From Phycisphaerales bacterium (GTDB lineage Bacteria; Planctomycetota; Phycisphaerae; Phycisphaerales; SM1A02): DNA of 64,000 nucleotides. A program made the translations under genes and the position numbers. Below the pieces are notes generated by a model. It was not told the origin of the DNA and made no database searches. It was given only the letters and a program-made list of their open reading frames with translations. The stretch is from positions 62,001-126,000 of the forward strand of contig JANQEQ010000097.1 of the NCBI GenBank assembly GCA_028278245.1, read 5' to 3'. Positions 32,382 through 40,865 of the stretch are shown here, piece after piece; within the stretch, counting starts at the first letter, position 1, and every line of letters begins with the position of its first letter.

Positions 32382-34604
32382 ATGAGTACCTCAACACCAA
32401 GCAGACCCACAACCCTTCGAAGGCCTGATTCACATTCGGGTGTTGCCAAGACAATCACCACCGCCAGAAGTATCGATCCGATGCGTGTTCTCCGGCGTTA
32501 CATTCTGGGAATCATTCTTGCTGGCATGCTCGGGATAGTAATTGGAGTGGGATCTTTTTTCTTCTTCCGCTATCCAGAGTTGAAAATGATTCGTTTCAGC
32601 GGAGAGGTGACGTTTGAAGTGCAACCCGCCTTGCCTGGCGCATCAGAGATTGCGGCAGTAGATTTTACCAACGATGATGTCGTTGATCGTTTATGTAATA
32701 ATCAGGCAATTATCCTCGGAAGTCGTGAAGTGCTTTCTCAAGCGGTGAAGAACCCGGAAATTGCCCGCACAGAGTGGGTTAAAAAATTTATTATACGTGA
32801 CGACAAGGGGATGGAAGTAATCGATTGGCAGGAAGCCATCGATGAATTAGAAGATGAAATTGGCACGCCAACATTGCGAGGAACCAGTTTCTTCAAAGCA
32901 ACCTGGTCAACGTATGATAAACAGGACGTTCCTACAGTTCTTAATGCCATTGCCAAGGCATATATGGAGCGTGTCAAACAACAGGATACGGCAATATACA
33001 ATGAAAATATAACCGCATTTCGAAATCAGCTGAATGAAACACAGTTGAAAATCGACATGCTTGCGAAAGAGATGAAACAGTTCATCCGCGATGAAGGCAT
33101 CACGACATTGGATGACTCACGTTACAGTCAGTATGCAAAACAACTGGACTCGATTACAGCGCAGGCAGCGCAGGCGGCGAGTCAACTGTCCTTTGCTCGA
33201 TCGGCGTACCAGCAAACAGCGGCAAAACTGACCGGAGAAATCGAGCCATCAGAAGAGGACATTTTAACGGCAGAGAACGATCCCACCGTAGGAAGCCAAT
33301 TGCAACTGATGGTTTCGTTGAAAGCAGAGTTACGCCGTCGGATGGAAAAATATAAACACGATAACCCGATGGTGACAGACATTGAAGCTTCGATCCGGGC
33401 AACAGAAACAGAGATTGAAGCCAAGAAGGCGGAGATCATACGCAGAAATCTCAATGCCATGTTAAAAATCCAGGGTGACCAGATTGAGCAACTGGAGCAA
33501 TTACTGGTGGCGTTGGATCAGGATGGCGAGGTGGCAGCGGCGAGACTGGAGGAATTGGCGGCACAGCATTCTGAATATGAGTCAATGGAGAATCGTCGTG
33601 ATTATCTGCTGGCAGCGCGTGATTCTGACCTTGTCATGATTAAGGAAGTTCAGCTGATGCGTGCCCGGGCTGACGCCAATCGCGTCAGGCTTATTCTGGC
33701 GGCTGAGGTTCCACGAGAACCGAGTTTTCCCAGATTGGAGATTATGGTTCCCCTTGGATTTCTTTTATTCACGGGTGGATTTATTGGAATCATCTTTCTG
33801 CGCGAAATCACCGATCAGCGGGTGAAGAGTGTCAGTGATCTGGCAGTTATGCCGGGTGTCAATGTCATCGGGGCAATACCGGAATGTATTGAGGATCCGA
33901 CGACTTGTCCGGAGGCAGAATTGGTGGTGGTCAATCACCCGGACAGCGTTTTGGCGGAATCGTATCGCCAGGCTTTCGCGCACATTTTGCGAGTTGTGCA
34001 GCGGGCCGGTCACCAAACGATTTTACTGATGGGTGGTTTACCCGGGGCAGGATCATCAACTGCCATAAGCAATCTTGCCGCGTGTACTGCAGCATCGGGG
34101 AACAGTGTTCTGGTGATGGATGCAAATTTCCGTCGACCCCGATTGGCCAGCGCGGTAGGTGTCAGCGATGATCAAATTGGGCTTGGTGATCTGCTTACCG
34201 AAGAAGTCACCATAGAGGACGCCATTCAACAAACTTCTCAAGGTCTAGATGTGATATCAGCCGGAACGCCGGCGCAAAGGATTATTGAGCGCTTTAATAC
34301 AGAAAAGCTGGACAGCCTGCTGGCCCTGTTACGGAGTAAATATGATGTGGTGTATTTAGATGCACCTCCAGCTGTCGTGGCAGGAGAGACCATGGTACTT
34401 GCCAACAAGGTTGATGCAACGATGTTGATTATCCGTGCCAATCACGAACACCGTGGCCTGGTAGCACGCCTGGTCAATCAACTCAGAGACATGAAGAGTG
34501 AAATGCTGGGTCTGTTGCTCAATCGACCGCGAGGCACCGCGGGTGGATATTTCAAGAAAAACTACGAAGCAATGGCGAAATATGCCTCGAAACAGACAGA
34601 CTGA
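32382..34604 (+). CDS. Wzc/GumC-like polysaccharide co-polymerase with degenerate kinase domain
   Basis: 740 residues. A Wzz-type part has helices at about 42-65 (YILGIILAGMLGIVIGVGSFFFF) and 450-470 (IMVPLGFLLFTGGFIGIIFL), the PREPSFPRL proline motif before the second helix, and a long periplasmic coiled coil between. The cytoplasmic part is of tyrosine-autokinase type: a Walker A position at GLPGAGSST (552-560), a Walker A' LVMDANFRRP, and a Walker B VVYLDAPP. The P-loop Lys is replaced by Ser558, so ATP binding and kinase activity are doubtful. The tail has three tyrosines (GGYFKKNYEAMAKYASKQ), like the autophosphorylated cluster of active kinases. A matching phosphatase lies downstream at 37185. 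Confidence 0.88.
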   Translation: MSTSTPSRPTTLRRPDSHSGVAKTITTARSIDPMRVLRRYILGIILAGMLGIVIGVGSFFFFRYPELKMIRFSGEVTFEVQPALPGASEIAAVDFTNDDVVDRLCNNQAIILGSREVLSQAVKNPEIARTEWVKKFIIRDDKGMEVIDWQEAIDELEDEIGTPTLRGTSFFKATWSTYDKQDVPTVLNAIAKAYMERVKQQDTAIYNENITAFRNQLNETQLKIDMLAKEMKQFIRDEGITTLDDSRYSQYAKQLDSITAQAAQAASQLSFARSAYQQTAAKLTGEIEPSEEDILTAENDPTVGSQLQLMVSLKAELRRRMEKYKHDNPMVTDIEASIRATETEIEAKKAEIIRRNLNAMLKIQGDQIEQLEQLLVALDQDGEVAAARLEELAAQHSEYESMENRRDYLLAARDSDLVMIKEVQLMRARADANRVRLILAAEVPREPSFPRLEIMVPLGFLLFTGGFIGIIFLREITDQRVKSVSDLAVMPGVNVIGAIPECIEDPTTCPEAELVVVNHPDSVLAESYRQAFAHILRVVQRAGHQTILLMGGLPGAGSSTAISNLAACTAASGNSVLVMDANFRRPRLASAVGVSDDQIGLGDLLTEEVTIEDAIQQTSQGLDVISAGTPAQRIIERFNTEKLDSLLALLRSKYDVVYLDAPPAVVAGETMVLANKVDATMLIIRANHEHRGLVARLVNQLRDMKSEMLGLLLNRPRGTAGGYFKKNYEAMAKYASKQTD

Positions 34605-34745
34605 GTTTCCCGAATCCTTCGTCAGCAGGTTCATTACTATGGGTATGAATGCAACCTTATGGTCAGGATGGATCTATGACATGCAACATCGGTGTGAGGC
34701 ACCACAGCATACGTAAACCCAGATCCAGCGGGATATGAGTCGTAC

Positions 34746-35753
34746 ATGAATTCTCGGTCGAAACAACGGACATGTCTGGTCACGGGTGGTGCAGGATTTA
34801 TCGGATCTCACCTCTCTCAATATCTTATTTCACAAGGTCACCATGTTGTCGTGATCGATAATCTGTCCACCGGTCGACTCGATAATTTAGCTGGTATCGA
34901 CCAGAGGGATCTTACATTTATCGAGCGGAATGTATCAGATGCGCTGCCGGATCTTGACGGACAGGAATTCGCAGTCATCTATCACCTTGCTGCAGCCGTG
35001 GGTGTTCGTTTGGTTATTGAGCAGCCGATTCACACGATTGAAACGAATGTTCGGGAAACCTCCGCCATCCTGGAGTTTGCAGCAGCATCCAAAGTGCCGC
35101 TGTTGATCGCTTCGACATCCGAGGTCTATGGCAAATCAACTAAAACCCCGATGTCGGAAGATGATGATGTGGTTTACGGCCCAACTATTTTCAGCCGGTG
35201 GTCGTATGCGTGTTCCAAAGCCATTGATGAATACCTGGCACTGGCGTATTACCAGCAGAAAGATCTGCCGGTCGTGATTGCCCGTTTGTTTAATACGGTT
35301 GGACCGCGACAAGTGGGGGAGTATGGCATGGTGCTTCCTCGGTTTATTGCGGCGGCTCTTGCATCACGTCCACTGGAAGTCTACGGGGATGGGAAACAAA
35401 CTCGATGCTTTTGCGATGTTCGTGATGTTGTGGATGTCCTGCCAAGGCTGGTTTCCGATCCTGCGTGTTGCGGTCACGTGTTCAATGTTGGCTCAGATGA
35501 GTCAATTAGCATTGGTCAATTGGCGGAGATGGTGAAAACATCTCTGGGGAGTCAGTCCGAGATTCGATCAATTCCGTATGATGAGGCGTTCGGAAGTGGA
35601 TTTGACGATTTGCGGGATCGTCGCCCGGACCTCACCAGATTATGTCAGGCAGTTGGTTTTTCACCACGGTATACTCTCGAACAGACGATACGGGATATCG
35701 CTGCGGATATGATGGATAAGGATTCAGTCGTAGCGGAGGCAAGCTCCCCATGA
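34746..35753 (+). CDS. NAD-dependent nucleotide-sugar epimerase/dehydratase
   Basis: 335 residues, an extended short-chain dehydrogenase. The NAD loop is TGGAGFIGSHL, the catalytic pair is in YACSK (YxxxK), with an upstream ASTSEVYG supplying the Ser/Thr. Substrate-side motifs are LFNTVGPRQ and VYGDGKQTRCF.DVRDVV (family Y GdG.q.R.f..V.D). These fit UDP-sugar epimerases or decarboxylases; the exact product cannot be told. It would make a sugar nucleotide for the EPS. Its last codons overlap the next gene by 4 bases (ATGA), so translation is coupled. A 141-base gap precedes it. Confidence 0.87.
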   Translation: MNSRSKQRTCLVTGGAGFIGSHLSQYLISQGHHVVVIDNLSTGRLDNLAGIDQRDLTFIERNVSDALPDLDGQEFAVIYHLAAAVGVRLVIEQPIHTIETNVRETSAILEFAAASKVPLLIASTSEVYGKSTKTPMSEDDDVVYGPTIFSRWSYACSKAIDEYLALAYYQQKDLPVVIARLFNTVGPRQVGEYGMVLPRFIAAALASRPLEVYGDGKQTRCFCDVRDVVDVLPRLVSDPACCGHVFNVGSDESISIGQLAEMVKTSLGSQSEIRSIPYDEAFGSGFDDLRDRRPDLTRLCQAVGFSPRYTLEQTIRDIAADMMDKDSVVAEASSP

Positions 35754-37147
35754 ATGCCCCAATCTCATTTACGGATCCCACCCTGGATACCGGCGAGGTG
35801 CTGGAGATCCCCACCATGGTCGATGGTGATGAGGTTCCCGTGGCTGAGTCTGCCCTGGGCATACTTAACAATCACGCACATATTTTTCTCATCGCCTTTG
35901 CGGTTACGTTGTTCATCACCCCCGTCATCAGAAAAATTGCCATCTCTTTGGATATCATCGATCATCCGGACGAAGCCCGTAAGACACATTCCTATCCCGT
36001 AGCGTACCTAGGTGGGGTTGCTGTTTTTCTGGGAATAATCAGTGCGATCGCAGTCAGTTATGTTAATGATCTGGGATCGCCGCAAGTTGGGGTACCACTG
36101 GCGGTGGTGTTGGGGATGGTCGTCATTGCATTTACAGGACTGGTAGACGATGTTTCCGGCCTGTTCCCACGGATTAAGCTCGCTGGGCAGTTGGTCGCAG
36201 CTGCAGCACTTGCAATCAACGAAGTCGGAGTGCATGTTGCTGAGGGCTTGCTGACACCGATCATCGGCCCGGCGGATACGATCCTCTTTGCCCAGTGGGG
36301 GATGTCCCTGACCAATGCCCAGGTGTTCTACTGGGTGGGGACGGCGATCATTGCCATCTTTGTTCTGGGCGGTTGCAATGCAGCGAACTTCCTCGATGGA
36401 CTGGATGGACTGCTTACCGGTGTGGTGGCAATCGTGACCGTGGGTTTGCTCTGCATCAGTATCCTGATGGCGTTGAAACCTCCGGCAGAATTGTTACACG
36501 GAATGGATCTGAGTCATGCACGAATTGTGCTGTGTCTGGCTCTGCTCGGCGCAGTCGTCGGTTTCCTGCCCCATAATTTTAATCCGGCAAGTATTTTCCT
36601 CGGCGATAGCGGAAGTCTGCTCCTGGGCTTTTCCTGTGTAAGCATCATCCTCATGTTGGGTGATCAGGCACAGACATATCTGGTCTTTGCGGGTTTGATC
36701 GTCTTTTCTCTTCCGATCATCGATACCACACTGGCCATCATCCGAAGGAAATTAGCAGGCATACCAATGTCGGTTCCGGATGATCAGCATCTGCACCATC
36801 AACTGAAACAAGCATTGGGTGGGGTAAAGCGCGCTGTAGTCGCCTTGTACGGTATAAGCATCATCTTTGCCATCGTCGGCGTATCACTGGCGGCATTAGC
36901 GTTACTCACATCCATGCGGGTGAGGGTAGTTTATGTCATCGCATTTGTGCTGTTCAGCTTCATCGGCATGATGGGACTTAAAATGGCGCGACTCCGCCAA
37001 CTCCAGAAAGTCGAATCGAAACGTAAATCACGTTCTCGTTCATCATCATCAGCAAAGGTGAAGGCAGCAGATAAGCCGGCTCCTGAAAAACGCACCCCAC
37101 CACACACTCGGCAGGAATCCTCAACCCCGCAGCCCGGTAAATCATAA
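35750..37147 (+). CDS. WecA/TagO-like undecaprenyl-phosphate sugar-1-phosphate transferase
   Basis: 465 residues with about eleven helices. It would start glycan synthesis by moving a GlcNAc-1-P type group from UDP-sugar to undecaprenyl phosphate in the inner membrane. Family motifs: HSYPVAYLGGVAVF (family P.GGlai), GLVDDVSGLFPRIKLAGQ (Mg-binding DD), NFLDGLDGLLTG (NxxDGxDGL), FNPASIFLGDSGSLLLGF, and DDQHLHHQL (HHH-type loop). N- and C-terminal extensions are unusual: about 40 acidic residues at the start and a basic Ser/Lys/Arg-rich tail (KSRSRSSSSAKVKAADK) at the end. It is coupled to the epimerase gene. Confidence 0.92.
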   Translation: MNAPISFTDPTLDTGEVLEIPTMVDGDEVPVAESALGILNNHAHIFLIAFAVTLFITPVIRKIAISLDIIDHPDEARKTHSYPVAYLGGVAVFLGIISAIAVSYVNDLGSPQVGVPLAVVLGMVVIAFTGLVDDVSGLFPRIKLAGQLVAAAALAINEVGVHVAEGLLTPIIGPADTILFAQWGMSLTNAQVFYWVGTAIIAIFVLGGCNAANFLDGLDGLLTGVVAIVTVGLLCISILMALKPPAELLHGMDLSHARIVLCLALLGAVVGFLPHNFNPASIFLGDSGSLLLGFSCVSIILMLGDQAQTYLVFAGLIVFSLPIIDTTLAIIRRKLAGIPMSVPDDQHLHHQLKQALGGVKRAVVALYGISIIFAIVGVSLAALALLTSMRVRVVYVIAFVLFSFIGMMGLKMARLRQLQKVESKRKSRSRSSSSAKVKAADKPAPEKRTPPHTRQESSTPQPGKS

Positions 37148-37184
37148 TCCCGCTTGCTATCCACACGCTCCCTGACACAATGCC

Positions 37185-37664
37185 ATGATGAGTGATACCA
37201 AATCCATCCGCATTTTGTTTGTCTGCACGGCAAATATCTGTCGCAGCCCCCTGGCGGAAAATCTCTTACGTCACCAGGCCGAGCAACGCGGCGTCATCGA
37301 TCATTTTGTCATTGACTCTGCGGGTACGGGGCGCTGGAGGGTGGGCGATCCGCCGGATCATCGCATGTGCGCGCTGGCTCAGCAGAACGGCATCGAAATG
37401 CGCGGCGAAGCACGCCAGATAACGCGTGACGATATCGACCAATTCGATCTGATCATGTGTATGGATGAAAACAATCTTGAAGAAGTCCTGGCACTTGGCG
37501 GAAAAGAAAAGCAGGTCCACCGCCTGCTTGATTTTCACGGGGAAACGCCCCTGCTGGATGTGCCTGATCCGTACACGAGCGGGCCCAAGGAATTTGAGAT
37601 GGTGTACGCGCTGGTGGACCAGGCATGTGACAGGCTTTTAGATCAATTGGTACATGGAAGATGA
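37185..37664 (+). CDS. Low-molecular-weight protein tyrosine phosphatase
   Basis: 159 residues, standard length. The P-loop is FVCTANICRSP (family VCxGNxCRSP, with Cys and Arg catalytic), and the general acid lies in DVPDPY. SAGTGRWRVGDPPD is the usual substrate loop. In EPS loci this Wzb-type enzyme removes phosphate from the tyrosine cluster of the Wzc kinase. Here the Wzc-like protein has lost its P-loop lysine, so the phosphatase may serve another kinase or the tail may be phosphorylated in trans. Last gene of the EPS strand, 9 bases from the stop of the convergent PvuII-type methylase. Confidence 0.93.
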   Translation: MMSDTKSIRILFVCTANICRSPLAENLLRHQAEQRGVIDHFVIDSAGTGRWRVGDPPDHRMCALAQQNGIEMRGEARQITRDDIDQFDLIMCMDENNLEEVLALGGKEKQVHRLLDFHGETPLLDVPDPYTSGPKEFEMVYALVDQACDRLLDQLVHGR

Positions 37665-37673
37665 TCAAATAGG

Positions 37674-38717
37674 TCAGGAAGCGCTGGTACGGGCCTGATC
37701 TGCCTGCTGTATGCCTGATCCAGTGAAGAGTCCGTCGGCTGCCAATTCCTCCGCCACGTTCACCATTTCACCCTGTGCAATTTGGTCATGTACTCGAGCC
37801 ATCTGCTCAACCGAAACGCCTTTCTCAACGAAACGGAACGATGATGCTGCCAAGTACTTTAACGATTCCTCGAAAGCTAACCAACAACGACCTTCGTACT
37901 CGGCGACATATCCTGTTGTGTTTGAACCTGCAAATATGTCAACCACTAGATCGTTAGGATCGGTCAAGAACCGAATGAAAAACTCTGGCAACTTCACAGG
38001 GAAGCGAGCAGGGTGTCCTTTGACACCAACTGCTTTACACCCCTCCAAGTAGTGCCCGCTGGATTCTGAGTTCGGGATCGATAGTAGATTCGAGGGAATT
38101 GCCCCGCCGTTATCTTTCCCGAAACCGCGTGAGATATCATGTCCCGATGGTCGCTTCTTTGGCTTATAGAATCCATTGGGATCTTGAATGAGTTTCTTCA
38201 TTCGCTCGCTGTATTCGGTAAGCACATTCGACACATCGGCTTTTGGCCATTCAGTTTTGCTGAACCACCATACGTTGTTTACTGAGTCTTTCGCTCTGAT
38301 CTTTCGTTTGTTCACCCACTCGATTGGACTTGGTAGTTTCGATGGATTGAACCAGTAGAAGTCTTCAGCTAAATAGAATCCGAGATCATCACAGAGATGA
38401 ATTGGTACTCGGAAATTGTAGAGGCTCCTAACAGGTACACCCTGCCGGTACGATCCACCAAGGTCAAGTACAAAGCTTCCATCCGATCGTAGCTTTCGGT
38501 GAACAAGCTCTGCGAACTCCATCAACCAGTCAAGGTACTCTGATTGCCCCTTATTCCCATACTCCTTCTTGCGCTGCAACGCAAAGGGCGGGCTCGTGAT
38601 TACCAGATTAACCGACTCATCGGATAGTTGTCGAAGTAACTCACGTGAATCGCCGCAATATGCTGCGCCCCTGTCTGTCATGTATGCGGCCGTCGTGGAC
38701 AAAGTTGGTAATGTCAT
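37674..38717 (-). CDS. PvuII-type DNA (cytosine-N4) methyltransferase
   Basis: 347 residues, close to M.PvuII (336). It methylates the internal C of CAGCTG to N4-methylcytosine and so protects against the endonuclease. Motif IV is TSPPF (41-45) and the SAM-binding FAGSNTTG is near residue 265, the beta-class order. Large stretches match M.PvuII as I remember it: FALQRKKEYGN, EDFYWFNPSKLPSPIEWVNK, VWWFSKTEWPK, and HPARFPVKLPEFFIR. It is divergent from the controller and endonuclease genes, exactly as in the Proteus vulgaris system. The start ATG 38717 lies 27 bases from the controller operator. Confidence 0.95.
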   Translation of the reverse strand: MTLPTLSTTAAYMTDRGAAYCGDSRELLRQLSDESVNLVITSPPFALQRKKEYGNKGQSEYLDWLMEFAELVHRKLRSDGSFVLDLGGSYRQGVPVRSLYNFRVPIHLCDDLGFYLAEDFYWFNPSKLPSPIEWVNKRKIRAKDSVNNVWWFSKTEWPKADVSNVLTEYSERMKKLIQDPNGFYKPKKRPSGHDISRGFGKDNGGAIPSNLLSIPNSESSGHYLEGCKAVGVKGHPARFPVKLPEFFIRFLTDPNDLVVDIFAGSNTTGYVAEYEGRCWLAFEESLKYLAASSFRFVEKGVSVEQMARVHDQIAQGEMVNVAEELAADGLFTGSGIQQADQARTSAS

Positions 38718-38743
38718 GCGCCTAACCTTCCTGCTCGACCGCT

Positions 38744-38768
38744 ACTTATAGTCTGTAGACTCAAAGTC
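38744..38768 (+). promoter_or_regulatory. C-box operator of the PvuII-type system
   Basis: Two dyads in tandem: ACTTATAGTC (38744-38753), TGTA, then GACTCAAAGTC (38758-38768). These fit the C-protein box consensus (GACT..AGTC) that controls C-R transcription and, on the other side, the methylase. The position, 23 bases before the controller ATG, implies a -10 element around TACTTAT at 38784, so the C transcript would start at or almost at the ATG (leaderless or near so). Confidence 0.82.
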
Positions 38769-38790
38769 GTCAACCGGTAATGCTACTTAT

Positions 38791-39030
38791 ATGGTAGCTC
38801 CGAATCGCTTTCATCGCACGCGGAAATTGTTTGCAAAGAACCTGAGGTTTCTTCGCGAATCCCGAGAGTTATCACAGGAAGCTCTCGCTGATCTGGCCTC
38901 ACTCCACCGGACATATGTTGGGTCAGTGGAACGGGCTGAGAGAAATATCTCGATCGATAACATGACGAAGCTAGCCGATGCCCTCGGTGTGTCTGTACTT
39001 GAACTTCTGCAAGAGAGAGGTGAACGATGA
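38791..39030 (+). CDS. Controller (C) protein of the PvuII-type R-M system
   Basis: 79 residues, a single helix-turn-helix domain of XRE type: [20 protein letters not shown] followed by [20 protein letters not shown], typical of C proteins (LHRTYIS.IERGERN). It binds the C-boxes at 38744-38768, first activating and then limiting expression of itself and the endonuclease, so that methylation comes first when the system enters a new cell. The stop codon overlaps the endonuclease start by 4 bases (ATGA). There is no usable ribosome site before the ATG, consistent with a leaderless transcript. Confidence 0.93.
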   Translation: MVAPNRFHRTRKLFAKNLRFLRESRELSQEALADLASLHRTYVGSVERAERNISIDNMTKLADALGVSVLELLQERGER

Positions 39031-39527
39031 AGCCACACCCAGACTACAAGGAATTCAAGAAGCTCTGGCCAGCGATTGAGAGCTATCAGGAGTTGGCGAC
39101 GAGGCACGGAATCGGCGATGTTTTTCAAGACAATGGAGGCAAGATCCTCCAAGTTTTGTTACTCACTGGATTGAAGAATCTACCAGGTCGTGAAGGCAAC
39201 GATGCGGTGGACGAAGACGGTTACGAATATGAGCTAAAGTCAGTAAATATCCAGTTGACGCGCAGTTTCTCTACCCACCACCACATGAATCCGACTATTA
39301 TCGCGAAGTACCGTCAGGTCGATTGGATCTTTGCCGTGTACGATGGTATCGCCCTCGATGAAATCTATCGCCTCACGCCGTCCGATCTTGAACCATACTT
39401 CCAGAAATGGGAATTAAAATGGCACGATGGTGGAGATAAAGATATCAACAATCCCAAAATACCCTTGAAGTTCGTTCGTGAAATCGGCGAGATCATCTAC
39501 CCGTCGGTTGATCTCGACCCACGCTAA
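39027..39527 (+). CDS. PvuII-type restriction endonuclease
   Basis: 166 residues; R.PvuII has 157. It cuts CAGCTG to blunt ends as a dimer. The catalytic set is in place as D59 (GNDAVD), E69 and K71 (YELKS), corresponding to D58/E68/K70 of R.PvuII. The base-reading His cluster STHHHMNP is conserved, as are [30 protein letters not shown] and [11 protein letters not shown]. The only difference is a slightly longer C-terminus. It overlaps the controller gene by 4 bases, so its dose follows the C protein. CAGCTG sites exist in the window and must be methylated. Confidence 0.96.
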   Translation: MKPHPDYKEFKKLWPAIESYQELATRHGIGDVFQDNGGKILQVLLLTGLKNLPGREGNDAVDEDGYEYELKSVNIQLTRSFSTHHHMNPTIIAKYRQVDWIFAVYDGIALDEIYRLTPSDLEPYFQKWELKWHDGGDKDINNPKIPLKFVREIGEIIYPSVDLDPR

Positions 39528-39627
39528 AGTCCTGATATTTTTGCGCAATTGAAGAGCAGCTATCTCACAGTCGCGGTTAGTGGGAAGGGTGATCTCAGAG
39601 CAAACTCACTTTAATCTGAGATTACGG

Positions 39628-39657
39628 AAAAACCCACAGTCTCAAGACTGTGGGTTT
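39628..39657 (-). terminator. Bidirectional terminator between the PvuII-type system and serC
   Basis: Perfect arms AACCCACAGTCT and AGACTGTGGGTT, with AAAAA before on the plus strand, give TTTTT after the stem on the minus strand. It ends the serA-serC transcript. A second stem (ATCTCAGA/TCTGAGAT, 39592-39622) just before it could help stop the endonuclease transcript. Confidence 0.82.
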
Positions 39658-39685
39658 GTGAATTTCGTATTGAAACTGAGGAGAC

Positions 39686-40786
39686 TTACCCGTTCTTTGT
39701 GGCGAAGTCGGCCATGAATGCGGCGAGTGCTTCGCAGCCGGCTTTGGGGAAGGCATTGTAGACGCTAGCGCGCAGGCCGCCGACGGAGCGGTGCCCCTTG
39801 AGGCCGGAGAAACCCTGATCCAACGCTTCAGCGATGAACTTCTTATCCAGGTCTTCGTTCGGAGTACGGAACGTTATGTTCATCAACGACCGGCTTTCGA
39901 CCTGAGCGACTGCGGAATAGAACGGAATATTATCAATGGCATCGTAGATGAACTTCGCCTTTTCCTGGTTCAGTTTGTGAACCGCATCCAGGCCGCCCAG
40001 ATCAAGCAGCCATTTGAAGACTTCGCCGATGATATAGATGGGGAAGGTCGGAGGGGTGTTGAGCATCGAGCCTTTTTCCATTTGCTTCTTGTAGTTCAGC
40101 ATCATGGGCATATCGGGATTCGCCTGCTCGATGAAGTCTTTGCGGATAATCACCAGCGTGCAACCGGCCGGGCCGAGGTTTTTCTGAGCGCCGGCGAAGA
40201 TGAGGGCGTGCTTATCAACATCAATCGGACGGCTGAACATGTGCGAGCTGGTATCAACTACGAGCGGTGCGGGGGCATCGGGAACAGATGAATATTCCGT
40301 ACCCGCAATCGTGTTGTTGGAGCAGTAATGGACGTAAGCGGGATTGTCAGAGTAGTTAATTTCACCCGAGGCAGGTACATGGTCGAACTGACAATCAGTG
40401 CCGTCGAAAGCGAGATGCGTGTTGCCGAACAGTTTCGCTTCGCCGATGGCTTTTTTCGTCCAGGTACCGGTATGCAGGAAGTCGACGGTACGCCCCTGTC
40501 CGGAGTAATTCATCGGGATCATCGCAAACTGCATCGTTGCACCACCCTGCAGGAAGAGGACGGCATAGTCGTCGCTGATGTTCCCAAGTTTGCGGCAATT
40601 CGCTTCGGTCTCCTGCATCACGGCGTCGAACACCTTCCCGCGATGGGAGTGCTCCATTACGCCCACGCCGGAGTTCTGGATGTTCCAGATATCTTCCTGA
40701 GCCTGTTTAAGGACCGGTTCCGGTAGGACCGCGGGGCCGGCGGAGAAGTTATAAATTCGGGTCGAGGTTGCGGTGGCGGTTGTCAT
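39686..40786 (-). CDS. serC: Phosphoserine aminotransferase
   Basis: 366 residues. It converts 3-phosphohydroxypyruvate and glutamate to phosphoserine in serine synthesis. Starting signature: IYNFSAGPAVLPEPVLKQAQ. PLP pocket: VDTSSHMFSRPID and the Schiff-base lysine in IFAGAQKNLGPAG. Other conserved parts are HSHRGK and SVGGLRASVYNAFP near the end (family R.S.YNa). It is the second gene of the serA-serC operon, 79 bases after serA, with the terminator at 39628. Confidence 0.96.
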   Translation of the reverse strand: MTTATATSTRIYNFSAGPAVLPEPVLKQAQEDIWNIQNSGVGVMEHSHRGKVFDAVMQETEANCRKLGNISDDYAVLFLQGGATMQFAMIPMNYSGQGRTVDFLHTGTWTKKAIGEAKLFGNTHLAFDGTDCQFDHVPASGEINYSDNPAYVHYCSNNTIAGTEYSSVPDAPAPLVVDTSSHMFSRPIDVDKHALIFAGAQKNLGPAGCTLVIIRKDFIEQANPDMPMMLNYKKQMEKGSMLNTPPTFPIYIIGEVFKWLLDLGGLDAVHKLNQEKAKFIYDAIDNIPFYSAVAQVESRSLMNITFRTPNEDLDKKFIAEALDQGFSGLKGHRSVGGLRASVYNAFPKAGCEALAAFMADFATKNG

Positions 40787-40865
40787 GATGATTACTTTCT
40801 CAATGGAATGTGCAGATCAGAGTATCTGCCGGTAAGCGCGTGTGGTTCAGCGCGATGAAGTTTTC

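Noticed and set aside
9599-39527. Avoidance of CTCGAG or CAGCTG as a sign of long-term restriction
   Set aside because: Both sites occur several times in the window (for example CTCGAG inside the methylase gene, CAGCTG in the tRNA gene), so no avoidance is visible by eye.
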